Shown in pieces: positions 8,555 to 19,348 of a stretch of DNA of 64,000 bases. Each line of letters begins with the position of its first letter. Within the stretch, counting starts at the first letter, position 1. The stretch is taken from the NCBI RefSeq assembly GCF_002873335.1, contig NZ_MCUW01000010.1:121414-185413 (forward strand), written 5' to 3'. Source of the stretch: Vibrio sp. 10N.286.49.B1 (GTDB lineage Bacteria > Pseudomonadota > Gammaproteobacteria > Enterobacterales > Vibrionaceae). The notes under the pieces were generated by a model, which saw only the letters and a list, made by a program, of their open reading frames with translations, ran no database searches and was not told the origin of the DNA. The translations under genes and the position numbers were made by a program.

Positions 8555-9985
8555 ATGACTTATACCGTAGAGAAAATCGGCGGTACTTCAATGACAGCGT
8601 TTGACGCTGTGCTCGAAAATATCTTCTTAAAACCCGCACCAGAAAATCGCTATAACCGAGTTTTTGTGGTGTCCGCGTACAGCGGCATGACAGACGCATT
8701 ACTAGAGTGCAAAAAGACCAGTAAACCGGGTGTCTATCAGCTTGTCGCCAAGCGTGATGATGCGTGGCAAGACGCGCTTGATTATGTAGAACAACGAATG
8801 TTGCTGACCAATGGTCATATTTTTGCCGATCCAATGAATCGCTTGCGAGCCGACAAATTTATTTGTACTCGAATTACCGAAGCCAAAAATTGTATCTCGA
8901 ATATTCTTGAAACCTGCCAGTTCGGCCAGTTTTCATTACGTCACTATCTGCCACAAGTGCGCGAATTTCTATCGTCAATTGGTGAGGCCCATAGCGCATT
9001 TAATACGGCGCTTAAGTTGAAAAGCTTGGGCATCAATGCCAAGTTCGTCGATTTATGCGGTTGGTGTTCAGATAAGCCGAAAAGCCTTGATGATAATATC
9101 CGTGATGCTTTTGCCAGTATCGATGTCAGTACAGAATTGCCTATTGTGACAGGGTATGCCTCGTGTACTGATGGACTGATGTCGACCTATGATCGTGGCT
9201 ACAGTGAGATGACGTTTAGCCGGATTGCGTCGATAACTCAAGCGGATCTCGCCATTATCCATAAAGAATATCATTTGAGTTCTGCAGACCCGCGAGTGGT
9301 TGGGGAAGATAAAGTCTTTCCTATTGGGCATACTAATTATGATGTGGCAGATCAGCTGGCTAACTTGGGAATGGAGGCGATTCATCCCAATGCAGCGGCT
9401 GGGTTGCGTGAAAGTAATATCGAGTTGCAGATTAAAAACACATTTGAGCCCAGCCATCCAGGCACATTGATCTCAAGCGAGCATCGCCCCACTGATAATA
9501 AAATCGAGATCATTGCGGGGAAACAGCAAGTCTTTGCATTGCATCTTTTTGATCAAGCCATGGTCGGGCAGGTTGATAATGTGAGTTGTGAACTCATGGA
9601 AATTATCGCTGATGCGCATGTAAGCTTGATTGGTAAAGAAATGAATGCGAATTCAATTACCTATTACCTCGGTGGCAATAAAGAAAGCCTTAATAAAGTG
9701 CTCTATAAGGCTGAAAAACGCTATCCTCATTCTGAGATTAAAGGACGTATGGTCGCGCTTATTTCGGTTATTGGTTCTAAAATTGACACGAATAAAGCAC
9801 TGGCTCAAGGCGTGTTAGCCCTCATGCATCAAGGCGTGATACCTGTTGCCCTTCACTCATCTATGCGTAATGTTAACGTTCAGTTTGTTGTTGATGACCA
9901 TCGGTATGGAGAGGCTATCTGTGCGCTGCATGATGAGTTTGTTTCCAAGCAAAGCCCGGCACTTTCTCGCTCGAAGGTTGCTTGA
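8555..9985 (+). CDS. ask: Aspartate kinase of the ectoine operon
   Basis: The enzyme phosphorylates aspartate to supply aspartate semialdehyde for EctB. The N-terminal VEKIGGTSM is the kinase signature of the Ask_Ect subgroup, and two ACT-like regions follow (about residues 330-476). Ectoine-linked aspartokinases of this kind are thought to be less feedback-inhibited than LysC; that is family knowledge and not visible here. ATG 8555 has AAGG six bases upstream. The longer frame from 8537 adds six residues not typical of the family. It is separated from ectC by 115 bp holding a hairpin. Confidence 0.93.
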   Translation: MTYTVEKIGGTSMTAFDAVLENIFLKPAPENRYNRVFVVSAYSGMTDALLECKKTSKPGVYQLVAKRDDAWQDALDYVEQRMLLTNGHIFADPMNRLRADKFICTRITEAKNCISNILETCQFGQFSLRHYLPQVREFLSSIGEAHSAFNTALKLKSLGINAKFVDLCGWCSDKPKSLDDNIRDAFASIDVSTELPIVTGYASCTDGLMSTYDRGYSEMTFSRIASITQADLAIIHKEYHLSSADPRVVGEDKVFPIGHTNYDVADQLANLGMEAIHPNAAAGLRESNIELQIKNTFEPSHPGTLISSEHRPTDNKIEIIAGKQQVFALHLFDQAMVGQVDNVSCELMEIIADAHVSLIGKEMNANSITYYLGGNKESLNKVLYKAEKRYPHSEIKGRMVALISVIGSKIDTNKALAQGVLALMHQGVIPVALHSSMRNVNVQFVVDDHRYGEAICALHDEFVSKQSPALSRSKVA

Positions 9986-10019
9986 TATCAGTTGCTTGAT
10001 ATCAGTTGTTTGATTAAAG
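9978..10019 (+). repeat. 14-bp tandem repeat spanning the ask stop codon
   Basis: TTGCTTGATATCAG occurs exactly at 9978-9991 and 9992-10005, with a diverged third copy (TTGTTTGATTAAAG) at 10006-10019. The ask stop codon TGA lies inside the first copy, so copy number changes would not alter the protein. Confidence 0.85.
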
Positions 10020-10042
10020 ATTGTGGCTGACGGCCTATGCGT

Positions 10043-10083
10043 CCCCCCAGTAATGCGCGACCAGCACATTACTGGGGGGGGGG
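10043..10083 (+). terminator. Hairpin with a 10-nt G run, end of the ect-ask operon
   Basis: Arms 10043-10055 (CCCCCCAGTAATG) and 10067-10079 form a 13-bp stem, and the G run continues to 10083. A short T-rich stretch follows (ACTTTATTTAT). The poly-G tract (10074-10083) is prone to slippage and to sequencing error. Confidence 0.65.
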
Positions 10084-10265
10084 ACTTTATTTATACTTAA
10101 ACGTGATAGTAAACGATGTGTCTACTCCCCCTTCTCTTTTTCTTATGCCATCACACTGAGTAATCGATATTTTTTAGCACCTATATTCAACATTTTTTGT
10201 GGTGATAAATTGATATTTGAAGGTCGTATGACTAGTCTCAGAAGTAATCCAATTCGCGCTCGGAC

Positions 10266-11246
10266 ATGTTAGTTATGATGGTTTTTAGGCAAGTTGTTAC
10301 TTCGACTGTGGGGGCATTATTTGCTTTGCTTCTTACTCATTCAGCCTTTGCTAGCGAACTTTCTGAATATAAGGGATCAGGAAGTTTGACTCAGGGTAGA
10401 GCAAAGACAACCGAATCAAATATCTTTACTTGCCAAAAGGGGCGAGCTCGAGTCGCAGGGATAGGGAGTATCACGGACGTTAACGGTACGAATTGGATTA
10501 TGCCAGCAGACAACCATTTTTCTTCCGGACCCAAGGCAATGGATCTTTATGAAGAATGTGCAGGGATAACCCCGGCAAGTATTGATGATGTAAATCAAGA
10601 CGAAGCAGAGATTGTCGTTATTGACCCTGAGGGAGAGGTCGTGACAGGTTATATTTTTGCCGACAATTATTTTGAACTTTATATCAACGGAAGCTTGGTG
10701 GCTGTGGACACGGTGCCATTTACCCCTTTCAATTCAAGCATAGTGAAGTTTAAGGTCAGTAAGCCGTATACGATTGCAGTAAAAGTGATTGATTGGGAAG
10801 AAAATCTTGGCTTAGGTACCGAAAATAACCGCGGAAAACAATATCACCCTGGAGACGGTGGATTTATTGCCAGTTTCAGCGATAGAACGGTAACAAATGC
10901 TAACTGGCGAGCCCAAACGTTCTATACGGCTCCGATTTATGATCTCACCTGCTTGCAAGAAAAAAACGGCGCTCGACTGTCTAGTGATTGCACGACAGAA
11001 GGGACGAATGACGGTGAGAGTGCCTATGCCATTCATTGGCAAATACCAAAAGATTGGATGGAGGTCGATTTTGATTCTGAACCTTGGCCGCAGGCTTCGT
11101 TATACAGCGAAGATGAAATTGGTGTAAATAATAAAAAGGCATACATGAATTTTGTTGAAAAGTTTAGTGGTGCAGGTGCAAGCTTTATTTGGTCAACGAA
11201 TGTGGTTCTTGATAATGAAGTTTTGTTGCGATATTACGTTGAATGA
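10266..11246 (+). CDS. Secreted hypothetical protein (326 aa)
   Basis: A Sec signal peptide (residues 1 to about 30, ending HSAFA-SE) leads a mature region rich in beta-strand patterns and aromatic residues, for example IFADNYFELYINGSLVAVD and IHWQIPKDWMEVDFDSEPWPQ. This resembles jelly-roll or galactose-binding-like lectin folds, but I do not recognise a named family. The cysteine count allows disulphides. No strong ribosome site precedes ATG 10266; ATGs at 10275 and 10278 are alternatives. It is convergent with the TPR/TIM-barrel gene and apparently monocistronic. Confidence 0.75.
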   Translation: MLVMMVFRQVVTSTVGALFALLLTHSAFASELSEYKGSGSLTQGRAKTTESNIFTCQKGRARVAGIGSITDVNGTNWIMPADNHFSSGPKAMDLYEECAGITPASIDDVNQDEAEIVVIDPEGEVVTGYIFADNYFELYINGSLVAVDTVPFTPFNSSIVKFKVSKPYTIAVKVIDWEENLGLGTENNRGKQYHPGDGGFIASFSDRTVTNANWRAQTFYTAPIYDLTCLQEKNGARLSSDCTTEGTNDGESAYAIHWQIPKDWMEVDFDSEPWPQASLYSEDEIGVNNKKAYMNFVEKFSGAGASFIWSTNVVLDNEVLLRYYVE

Positions 11247-11300
11247 TAGAAGACGAAGACTATTGAGTGGCTAATGATATTGCGCCTAACGTACGCCGTA

Positions 11301-13703
11301 TTATTTTGCTAACAGCTGTATGGAGTTCACTCTAAACGATAGTGAGAGTGGGCTATTATTTTGTAAAACAACGGCAATATCTCCAATCGAAGTATTGCGC
11401 CATCGTGGCGTTCCGTTTTCATACTTCACCCATTCTTGCCTTAAATCTGATAGAGGAAGATAGATAGCGGTAGTTGTTTCATTTGAATAGGCGTATCCGG
11501 CAGCTGAAAGTGTTTGGTAAAAACCATGACTGTCGATAACGCCTATGTATAAGCTATCGAGTTGGTCTGGTGTTATTCCAGAGGTGACAACCTCAATTGC
11601 CCCTGATTTAGGTTGCCCAAATTGTGCAGCATCAATTTGATTGACTAGCGGATATTGCCAAGTATGCCAGGTGTCTAATTTGATCGCTTCATTAATATTC
11701 ACCCTTGCGTCTTGCAGGCCTTTCCACGACGTTTCTATTTCTTTTACGACATATCCGTCGAGCTTAAGGGTCACCGATAGGGGCCCGGAACTCGCCCATA
11801 ACGGTAACATTTGCCCATACCAGTCCAGAGATAGCGCATCTCCCGCTCCACGTGAAACCCAAACATTATCTTCATGAGATATCATGATATCCCAGCGACT
11901 CCAGTGGGTAAATTCCGCTTTTATTTGCAACGCAGCGAAGGCCGTATCCGTTATGTCGGCGACTGAAAACAATGTCACTTCAGGTGGACGTAGTGCTGCG
12001 GTATGGGGAGTTGTGAGTTGTATATAGGTCGTGAGCGCTTGTTTGGGGTGATAGTGGGCATCGAGCAACCCAAAGCTCTTCTCTGCGTCTGAAAACCAGC
12101 CTTGTTGCTCAGGTTCATCGGTTAGCGAAAACCAATTTAGAGCGAATAAGTCGAGGGTTTGAAGCATGGGGAGATAAAAATTGAGTTTTTGTAGTTCATT
12201 GGCTTGTTGAACCTCCCAATCTGGTTGTGAGGCGATGGATAAATATGCCAACATCCATGGCTTATTAAAGCGTTTTTGAAGGCGCTCACCAAGACGAAGT
12301 GCACGTACCCATGGCGACCAATCGGGGGCGGTATGTGCTCGTTCGGTATAACTGGAAAGCATCAGCATACTGGCAACAAAGTCACTGGCCTCAATACTTT
12401 GCTGAGCACTGTTAAAGCTTGGCTCGCTGCCTGGCTGGTCCCAGTCACCCAGACCAAGACCAATTTTTATTTGCGGAGCCTGTTGACGAATAAGAGAAAT
12501 GACCTCGAGCATTAACGGATCCCATCCTTCCCAATTCTCAATGCCATGCTTGTTAAATTCAGGCTCCAGAACCAAGTATGCTTGAGGCAATTCACGCAGA
12601 AGAGGAATTAACTTCGTTTTCACCTCGTCTAAATATCGCTCTCGGTTAGCTTGCACGTACTCTGGGCTGATTTGATCGCCAAAAAACCAGTAGTTGATCA
12701 TAGGGATGTAACCGTTGGCATGAGCGCCACGGAGAAGATCGGCCCGGATCCAATGCCAGTCATTATTTTGAGTGATCCACAGCGTGACACTGCGGACCTC
12801 AAGATCATGTGCTGACAATGTGTTCCAAATAGGAGAGAAATTTTTGCCACTGCCTACTGGTTGATCAAGCAGTAAGCGAGCCCCTATCCCCCATAAGAAG
12901 GGTGGCTTTGACGGTTCGAGTTTCTTTTTTTGTAGTTCAAACATAAACGTCATGGCATCAAGGCGTTGTTGCCAGCTGCGTGCCAGTAAGCTGTTTCGGT
13001 TTCCCCAATTTGAATCCAGCTTGGCTTGGAGTTGTGTGAATAACTCTAACGCTATGCCAATTTGGTTATTTCTTAGTGCCGAAAACATCGCACCAAATAG
13101 GGCTTGGATATGCCAGTCTGCTTCCATGTCGATGGTGGCTTTGGCAATCGAGCGATAAAGCGTCAATGCTTGCTTCGGCTGCTGATTGAGTTCTAATAAA
13201 CTATGCGCGGTAAGGAGTTGCCCACGAATCGCCAGCGGTTGATTTGGTTTACTGGCATAAAGGCGAGCACTGAACTGCTGCATTTGTGATACCGCATTTT
13301 TATCACGAAGTTGAAGCAGGTTGACATAGTCGCCAAGGAGCGGGTCGTCTTTATAGACACGCAACAGTGCAAATGCCGCACGCGCCTCTAATCGATGCAC
13401 ACTAAAGGGGTTTTGACTTAGGTATACACGATAATCAGACATGGCCTGAGCCCAATTGTGTTCAAACTCGGCAATACGAGCGGAAAGAAATAGGGCTTCA
13501 CCCTGATAGGGTGGGTGGGCAGTGGCTAATTGAGCTTTAGCAGCGCGCAATTGGCCTTGTTGTATTAACTGGATGCCTTCTCCAATCGGATCTGAGTTTG
13601 TTTGTGCCCGCGTTGGAGCAATCGTACTAAACAAAGTGAGCATCGATATCAAAATAGAAATAAATACTGGCGGTGCCTTTATCGTCTTACCGCGCTTTAT
13701 CAT
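11301..13703 (-). CDS. Exported TPR plus TIM-barrel (glycosidase-like) protein
   Basis: The protein has about 800 residues. A signal sequence (ISILISMLTLFSTIAPTRAQ) is followed by helical TPR-like repeats (about 30-250), then a TIM-barrel-like region (about 280-580) with IGARLLLDQPVG, LVLEPEFNKHG, IGLGLGDWDQPG and LDLFALNWFS. The last part (about 600-800) is beta-rich and resembles a carbohydrate-binding module. The Glu in VLEPEFN sits where clan-A glycosidases keep a catalytic acid, but the family is not recognised and activity is inferred. ATG 13703 has AGAAGG five bases upstream, better than the GTG at 13709. The start overlaps the end of the upstream HAMP gene by about 17 bp, implying translational coupling. 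A role in exopolysaccharide handling is only a guess. Confidence 0.82.
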   Translation of the reverse strand: MIKRGKTIKAPPVFISILISMLTLFSTIAPTRAQTNSDPIGEGIQLIQQGQLRAAKAQLATAHPPYQGEALFLSARIAEFEHNWAQAMSDYRVYLSQNPFSVHRLEARAAFALLRVYKDDPLLGDYVNLLQLRDKNAVSQMQQFSARLYASKPNQPLAIRGQLLTAHSLLELNQQPKQALTLYRSIAKATIDMEADWHIQALFGAMFSALRNNQIGIALELFTQLQAKLDSNWGNRNSLLARSWQQRLDAMTFMFELQKKKLEPSKPPFLWGIGARLLLDQPVGSGKNFSPIWNTLSAHDLEVRSVTLWITQNNDWHWIRADLLRGAHANGYIPMINYWFFGDQISPEYVQANRERYLDEVKTKLIPLLRELPQAYLVLEPEFNKHGIENWEGWDPLMLEVISLIRQQAPQIKIGLGLGDWDQPGSEPSFNSAQQSIEASDFVASMLMLSSYTERAHTAPDWSPWVRALRLGERLQKRFNKPWMLAYLSIASQPDWEVQQANELQKLNFYLPMLQTLDLFALNWFSLTDEPEQQGWFSDAEKSFGLLDAHYHPKQALTTYIQLTTPHTAALRPPEVTLFSVADITDTAFAALQIKAEFTHWSRWDIMISHEDNVWVSRGAGDALSLDWYGQMLPLWASSGPLSVTLKLDGYVVKEIETSWKGLQDARVNINEAIKLDTWHTWQYPLVNQIDAAQFGQPKSGAIEVVTSGITPDQLDSLYIGVIDSHGFYQTLSAAGYAYSNETTTAIYLPLSDLRQEWVKYENGTPRWRNTSIGDIAVVLQNNSPLSLSFRVNSIQLLAK

Positions 13704-14301
13704 TGTCACCTTCTGCTGAACAGCTCAGGTCGATAGTTTCAAAATACTCGAGATTGTCTCGAATGGTCTCAAGATGCAACGTCGTTTCTGCCGGTAAATT
13801 GCAGGCGTCAATCATGGCCAGATTCTCTTTGATGCTCATGACCATCACTTGGATTCGAGCTGAACTGTCATTGACGTCTTCCGCAATGTCATTGAGCTCA
13901 TCGCCGTCACGGGTTTCTATTGTCGTTGATAACTTACCCATGGAAATATCGATCAGTGCATTGCGAATCCGCTCTACGGGTCCGTATAAGCGATAACTCA
14001 ACCACCATCCTGCCCATGTTGCTAAGACTAATTGTAATAAAACGAGTAAGAGCAACCAATTACTCATCGCATCGTACATTGAGGGGAGAGACTGCGCGAC
14101 TGCATTTAACTCTTCGGGTAACAATTGAAAAGATAAACGCTCAGCTAACACATCGAGGGTTTGTGCATAGAAAAAGTAAAATTGGACGGCGTTGATCGCC
14201 GCACTGAATAGTGCAATGAATAATACCCGCCATATCAGACGCTTAGATGACAGTGATTGAATGCTTTTGAACATGCTGGGCTGGCGTAACGTGCGCAACA
14301 T
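13687..14301 (-). CDS. Two-TM HAMP-domain membrane protein without output domain
   Basis: The protein has about 204 residues. TM1 spans about residues 23-45, a short periplasmic loop of about 33 residues follows, TM2 spans about 79-101, and then comes a HAMP domain (YRLYGPVERIRNALIDISMGKL with DGDELNDIAEDVNDSS) and a coiled-coil tail. No kinase, GGDEF or chemotaxis signalling domain is present. ATG 14301 has GGAG six bases upstream and is preferred over the upstream in-frame start at 14379. It overlaps the secreted TPR/TIM-barrel gene, so the pair probably works together, perhaps as a membrane sensor with a periplasmic partner. Confidence 0.8.
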   Translation of the reverse strand: MLRTLRQPSMFKSIQSLSSKRLIWRVLFIALFSAAINAVQFYFFYAQTLDVLAERLSFQLLPEELNAVAQSLPSMYDAMSNWLLLLVLLQLVLATWAGWWLSYRLYGPVERIRNALIDISMGKLSTTIETRDGDELNDIAEDVNDSSARIQVMVMSIKENLAMIDACNLPAETTLHLETIRDNLEYFETIDLSCSAEGDNDKAR

Positions 14302-14517
14302 CGTCGCTCTCCGTAAACCTGTTGTATATTGAGTATATATCCAATACAGAATCTGGATCGCAAAATTGAGGAATGCCAATAGAATCGTGTTGTGTTGTTC
14401 ATCGTTGATGTTTTTATCAAAACAATGAACAACTAGCAGCGATAATGTTCATGTGAATACTCACGTTGAAATCGAGGTATCTGCTGGTACTTTCTGTCAC
14501 CTTAAATGTGATTTTAT

Positions 14518-14533
14518 CGTGATGCCTGTCACA
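14518..14533 (+). promoter_or_regulatory. CRP-cAMP site upstream of the GH1 gene
   Basis: CGTGA-N6-TCACA differs from the core TGTGA-N6-TCACA by one base and is flanked by A/T-rich positions. It sits about 150 bp before the GH1 start and 22 bp before the LacI-type operator, the usual layout of a catabolite-controlled sugar operon. Confidence 0.7.
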
Positions 14534-14554
14534 TTTACTTCGTTTGGGAATTGT

Positions 14555-14568
14555 TGAAACCGGTTTCA
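14555..14568. promoter_or_regulatory. LacI-family operator palindrome
   Basis: The perfect 14-bp palindrome TGAAACCGGTTTCA has the central CG-containing form bound by LacI/GalR proteins and, as I recall, is the motif bound by E. coli AscG. The LacI gene downstream of the GH1 gene is the natural ligand. Confidence 0.8.
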
Positions 14569-14575
14569 GAAATAA

Positions 14576-16123
<1,548 letters not shown>

Positions 16124-16207
16124 GTTTTCAAATATTAAATAATACGCGCTTCCTGCCATTCGTATTATGGTGGGGAGCGGCATTGCTAATGTAAGAGTGA
16201 GCAGTCT

Positions 16208-17212
16208 ATGAAAGTGACGATGCTGGATGTTGCCAATAAAGCTGGGGTCTCTAAATCGACCGTTTCTCGCGTGCTGAACCGGAAAAATATCGTTAGACCG
16301 GATGTGGTTAAACGTGTCTTTGATGCGATTCAAGAAACCGGCTATCGACCGAATATTTTGGCGCAAAATCTGGCAATGAGAAAAACCAATTTTATTGGGT
16401 TTGTCATGAGTAATGTCTTATTTGATGGGCCATATTTTTCTACCTTGATGAATCATGCCGCCTCTTTTTGCGAAGAGACTCAGCATCAGTTAGTCATGAC
16501 AGACGGTAAGCATAGTAAGGCAGAAGAAAGAGCCGCGATTAACTTTCTTCTGGATATGAAGTGTGCGGGTATTATTGTGTACGCCAAATATTTAAATGAG
16601 AAAGAACTTGGAGACCTCATAAGCAGTACCGATACGCCAATTATGGTGCTAAATCGGAATGTCTCTGAGTATCCTAACAACGCCATTACGACCGACCATT
16701 ATCGCAGTGCGTGTATGATGGTTGAGCATATCGTGGAAAAGGGGCACACCGATATCGCTATTATTCGAGGCAACCCTAATTCCCTCACCGACTTACAGCG
16801 CTATCAGGCCTACCGAGATACGCTGACAAAATATGGATTGCCTTTACGTCCCGAATTTGAGCAACAGGGTAATTGGATGTTAGCGGGTGGTTATAGTGCT
16901 GCGGAGGCTTTGCTACAAGGCATCAAAACCCCCACTGCCATTTTGGCTTGTAATGATGATATGGCCGTGGGTGCGATGAAAGCACTTACTAACGCCGGCC
17001 TGACGTTACCAAAAGGTATGTCTATCGCTGGTTTTGATAACAGTAATATAGGTGAATATCTATCGCCTAGCTTGAGCTCGGTGAGTGTCCCATTAGAAAG
17101 TATGATTCAGGCGGCAATCTTGTATATATTGGGTGACCATAGTCATTCTGATATTCCCTCTCTCTCTGGATCTTTAGTGATTAGAGGCTCTATCGCTGAT
17201 ATTTCCAACTGA
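16208..17212 (+). CDS. LacI-family repressor of the GH1 gene
   Basis: The 334-residue protein has the N-terminal LacI helix-turn-helix (MLDVANKAGVSKSTVSRVLN) and hinge, then a periplasmic-binding-protein-like sugar domain. It is closest in style to AscG/GalR. It lies 84 bp after the GH1 gene on the same strand and probably represses it through the palindrome at 14555-14568. The effector is likely a beta-glucoside or its phosphate. Confidence 0.93.
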   Translation: MKVTMLDVANKAGVSKSTVSRVLNRKNIVRPDVVKRVFDAIQETGYRPNILAQNLAMRKTNFIGFVMSNVLFDGPYFSTLMNHAASFCEETQHQLVMTDGKHSKAEERAAINFLLDMKCAGIIVYAKYLNEKELGDLISSTDTPIMVLNRNVSEYPNNAITTDHYRSACMMVEHIVEKGHTDIAIIRGNPNSLTDLQRYQAYRDTLTKYGLPLRPEFEQQGNWMLAGGYSAAEALLQGIKTPTAILACNDDMAVGAMKALTNAGLTLPKGMSIAGFDNSNIGEYLSPSLSSVSVPLESMIQAAILYILGDHSHSDIPSLSGSLVIRGSIADISN

Positions 17213-17611
17213 GTTGATCGCGAAGAGACTTCTATTCAAGAGGCCGTCTCCATTTAGTCATTCTTTTTCCTTTCTTTTGTCTCTCTGTTACACACAAGTC
17301 GTACCTTTTATGAATCGGTCATTGTCGGGTTACCTATATTATCTATTGCCTTATTTAGTTCTTAATTAAAAATTATCAATATAATCAATACCTTATTTTT
17401 ATTTTGGCATCATTTTTTCTCGTGCCTTGAGAAAAACTGTCGTTATTCATTCGAATATCGATGATTTCTGGGTGTTATGCATTTAAAGATCGGATGGGGC
17501 TTGATTTCTTGGGGGTTCCTTTGGGATTCCTTTGGGGTTATATTGTATTCCAACGGAGCAACGCTGATACGGAATTAGGTAACAACTTTAACTCAAATTA
17601 AGGCGACCGAT
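17213..17611. other. 399-bp gap upstream of the ureohydrolase
   Basis: No gene is seen. The stretch is AT-rich and contains an 11-bp direct repeat, TTCCTTTGGGA at 17516-17526 and TTCCTTTGGGG at 17527-17537. A related word, TTTGGGAATCC, recurs upstream of the small gene at 19349. I looked for guanidine riboswitch features and did not find them. Confidence 0.5.
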
Positions 17612-18895
17612 ATGAATACATTAGCAAATGGTAAAGCAATTATAGGTACAGAGCTTGTTGGCGAGAATGGTGAAATTATCATCCACACAGGTGACGCATC
17701 TGAAGGGTTTTGTACAGAAATTCTGCGTGATATGTCGAATGATCCTAAGCGTGAAGCTGGGCCGATAAATGTACAAAGAACAGCCGGTGGAATGGCACAC
17801 CAGGGCATTCCAACGATGATGCGTGCCCCACTAGCCTTTACTCCAGAAGACCTGAAAGTTGGCAATGTTGATGTAGCATTTATGGGCGCCGGCATTGATA
17901 TGGCCATCAGTCGTAGAGGTGGGGCGTGGGGGCCACAAGCATTCCGCACTTCCGATATTCTGACGCCATGGGGTGAAACCTTTGATATGGACCAAAATGG
18001 TTCAGGGGTGGACTTTAACAAAGAGCTCAACATGGTGGATTATGGCGATGCCCCGATTGACCCTTTCTCTATGGAACGCAGTATTGCACCAGTGAGAAAA
18101 ATGGTGACAGAGATTTGCGAAGCCAATGCCATCCCGGTCATCATTGGTGGCGATCACTCACTGATGTACATGGATCTCACTGCCGTCACTGATGTTCACG
18201 GTAAAGGTAAGGTGGGCGTGATTCATTTTGATGCTCATGTTGATGGGGAATGCCATGGGTTTGGCCACTATTTAACCCACGGGTCTCCTGTTCGTCGCTT
18301 GATAGATGAGGGACATGTTAAGGGAGAAAACTTTGTGCAAATTGGTATGCGTGGCTATTTGTTCAGTAATGAACTGCTTCACTGGATGCGTAAACACAAT
18401 ATGCCATATCACTTCATGTCTGAAATCGAAGTCGATGGGTTCGATGTCGTAATGGAAAGAGCCATTAAGGAAGCAAAATCAAACGGTGTAGAGAAGATCT
18501 TTATTTCTTTTGATATGGACGCACTTGATGTTTCTGTGGCGAATGCGTGTGCCTCTCCGGAAGTGGGTGGATTAACCACACAACAAGTACTACCAGCGCT
18601 TCGCAAGATAGCGATGCAAAATGAGGTCGTTGGGATGGATATTGTGGAATGGAACCCTTTGCTTGACCATGATGGAAGCTCAAAGCTCATTGCCAATAGA
18701 ATTGTTCGTGAAGTGCTAACGGGTATTTCATTACGACGTAAAGGCATTGTGGAGGGGAGCGGTTTAGCAGAAGAGTATGTGTATAGCCCAAGAACGAAAA
18801 AAGCATTGGAAGAGGGGACTGATGTGACACAAGTGAAAGGCCAAGTCGATTTGACTTCAATGCATGCATTAGCTGCTGTTACGGCAGTTAAATAA
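17612..18895 (+). CDS. Ureohydrolase-superfamily (agmatinase/arginase-like) enzyme
   Basis: The 427-residue dinuclear-metal hydrolase is probably active on a guanidino compound, releasing urea. Metal motifs are present: GGDHS (179-183), DAHVD (207-211) and the aspartates in SFDMDALD (299-306), with VEWNP near 345-349. Two features are odd. It is about 100 residues longer than usual agmatinases, with an N-terminal extension. The canonical DPxxAPGTGTPxPGG loop after the last metal site reads DVSVANACASPEVGG, so the substrate pocket differs. The start has AAGG eight bases upstream. Two small genes follow. Candidate substrates are agmatine, guanidinobutyrate or guanidine; the sequence does not decide. 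Confidence 0.88.
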   Translation: MNTLANGKAIIGTELVGENGEIIIHTGDASEGFCTEILRDMSNDPKREAGPINVQRTAGGMAHQGIPTMMRAPLAFTPEDLKVGNVDVAFMGAGIDMAISRRGGAWGPQAFRTSDILTPWGETFDMDQNGSGVDFNKELNMVDYGDAPIDPFSMERSIAPVRKMVTEICEANAIPVIIGGDHSLMYMDLTAVTDVHGKGKVGVIHFDAHVDGECHGFGHYLTHGSPVRRLIDEGHVKGENFVQIGMRGYLFSNELLHWMRKHNMPYHFMSEIEVDGFDVVMERAIKEAKSNGVEKIFISFDMDALDVSVANACASPEVGGLTTQQVLPALRKIAMQNEVVGMDIVEWNPLLDHDGSSKLIANRIVREVLTGISLRRKGIVEGSGLAEEYVYSPRTKKALEEGTDVTQVKGQVDLTSMHALAAVTAVK

Positions 18896-18958
18896 GACAA
18901 TGTCTGAAAATGACTGGGTGCTCAATGGTGTGCACCCAAAATATAATTAGAGGTGAAT

Positions 18959-19243
18959 ATGAACAAATCTAGATTGTATGTAGGCGTTGTATTGGTAGGA
19001 ATTGCTGCAGTATTGCCTTTTATTTCTGTGCCATTAATTTCCATGAGCCCATTGTCGACGGCAGCAAAAGCTACCGCTATTACCATCATGGTCGCTGGAG
19101 CTCCAGAAGTCATATTGTTGCTGGCTGGTGTTGTAATGGGGAAGGACAATTTAAGTAAGTTGGTAAAGCGCTTATTGTCCCCGGTTAAATCCGCGTTAGA
19201 TAAACTGAAACAAGTACTGCATACCGCAATGCATAGTAGATAA
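18959..19243 (+). CDS. Small two-helix membrane protein
   Basis: The 94-residue protein has two hydrophobic helices (about 5-28 and 43-63) and a basic amphipathic tail (KLVKRLLSPVKSALDKLKQ). It resembles what I recall as the 'transporter suffix domain' family of short membrane proteins, whose role is unknown. AGAGG five bases upstream supports ATG 18959 over the GTG at 18953. It begins about 60 bp after the ureohydrolase and is probably in its operon, so a link to substrate uptake is possible. Confidence 0.75.
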   Translation: MNKSRLYVGVVLVGIAAVLPFISVPLISMSPLSTAAKATAITIMVAGAPEVILLLAGVVMGKDNLSKLVKRLLSPVKSALDKLKQVLHTAMHSR

Positions 19244-19348
19244 AGAAAGTACTGCCCCAAAAGTATGAAGAAAGAGCATAGATACAACTTAACTTTAGGG
19301 TTCCTATTGTATATTCTTTGGGAATCCTATGTTGTCGAGTGCGAGTAG

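Noticed and set aside
17461..17611. Possible guanidine riboswitch upstream of the ureohydrolase
   Set aside because: The paired ACGR loops of the guanidine-II type and the conserved blocks of types I and III could not be found. Only an 11-bp direct repeat is present.
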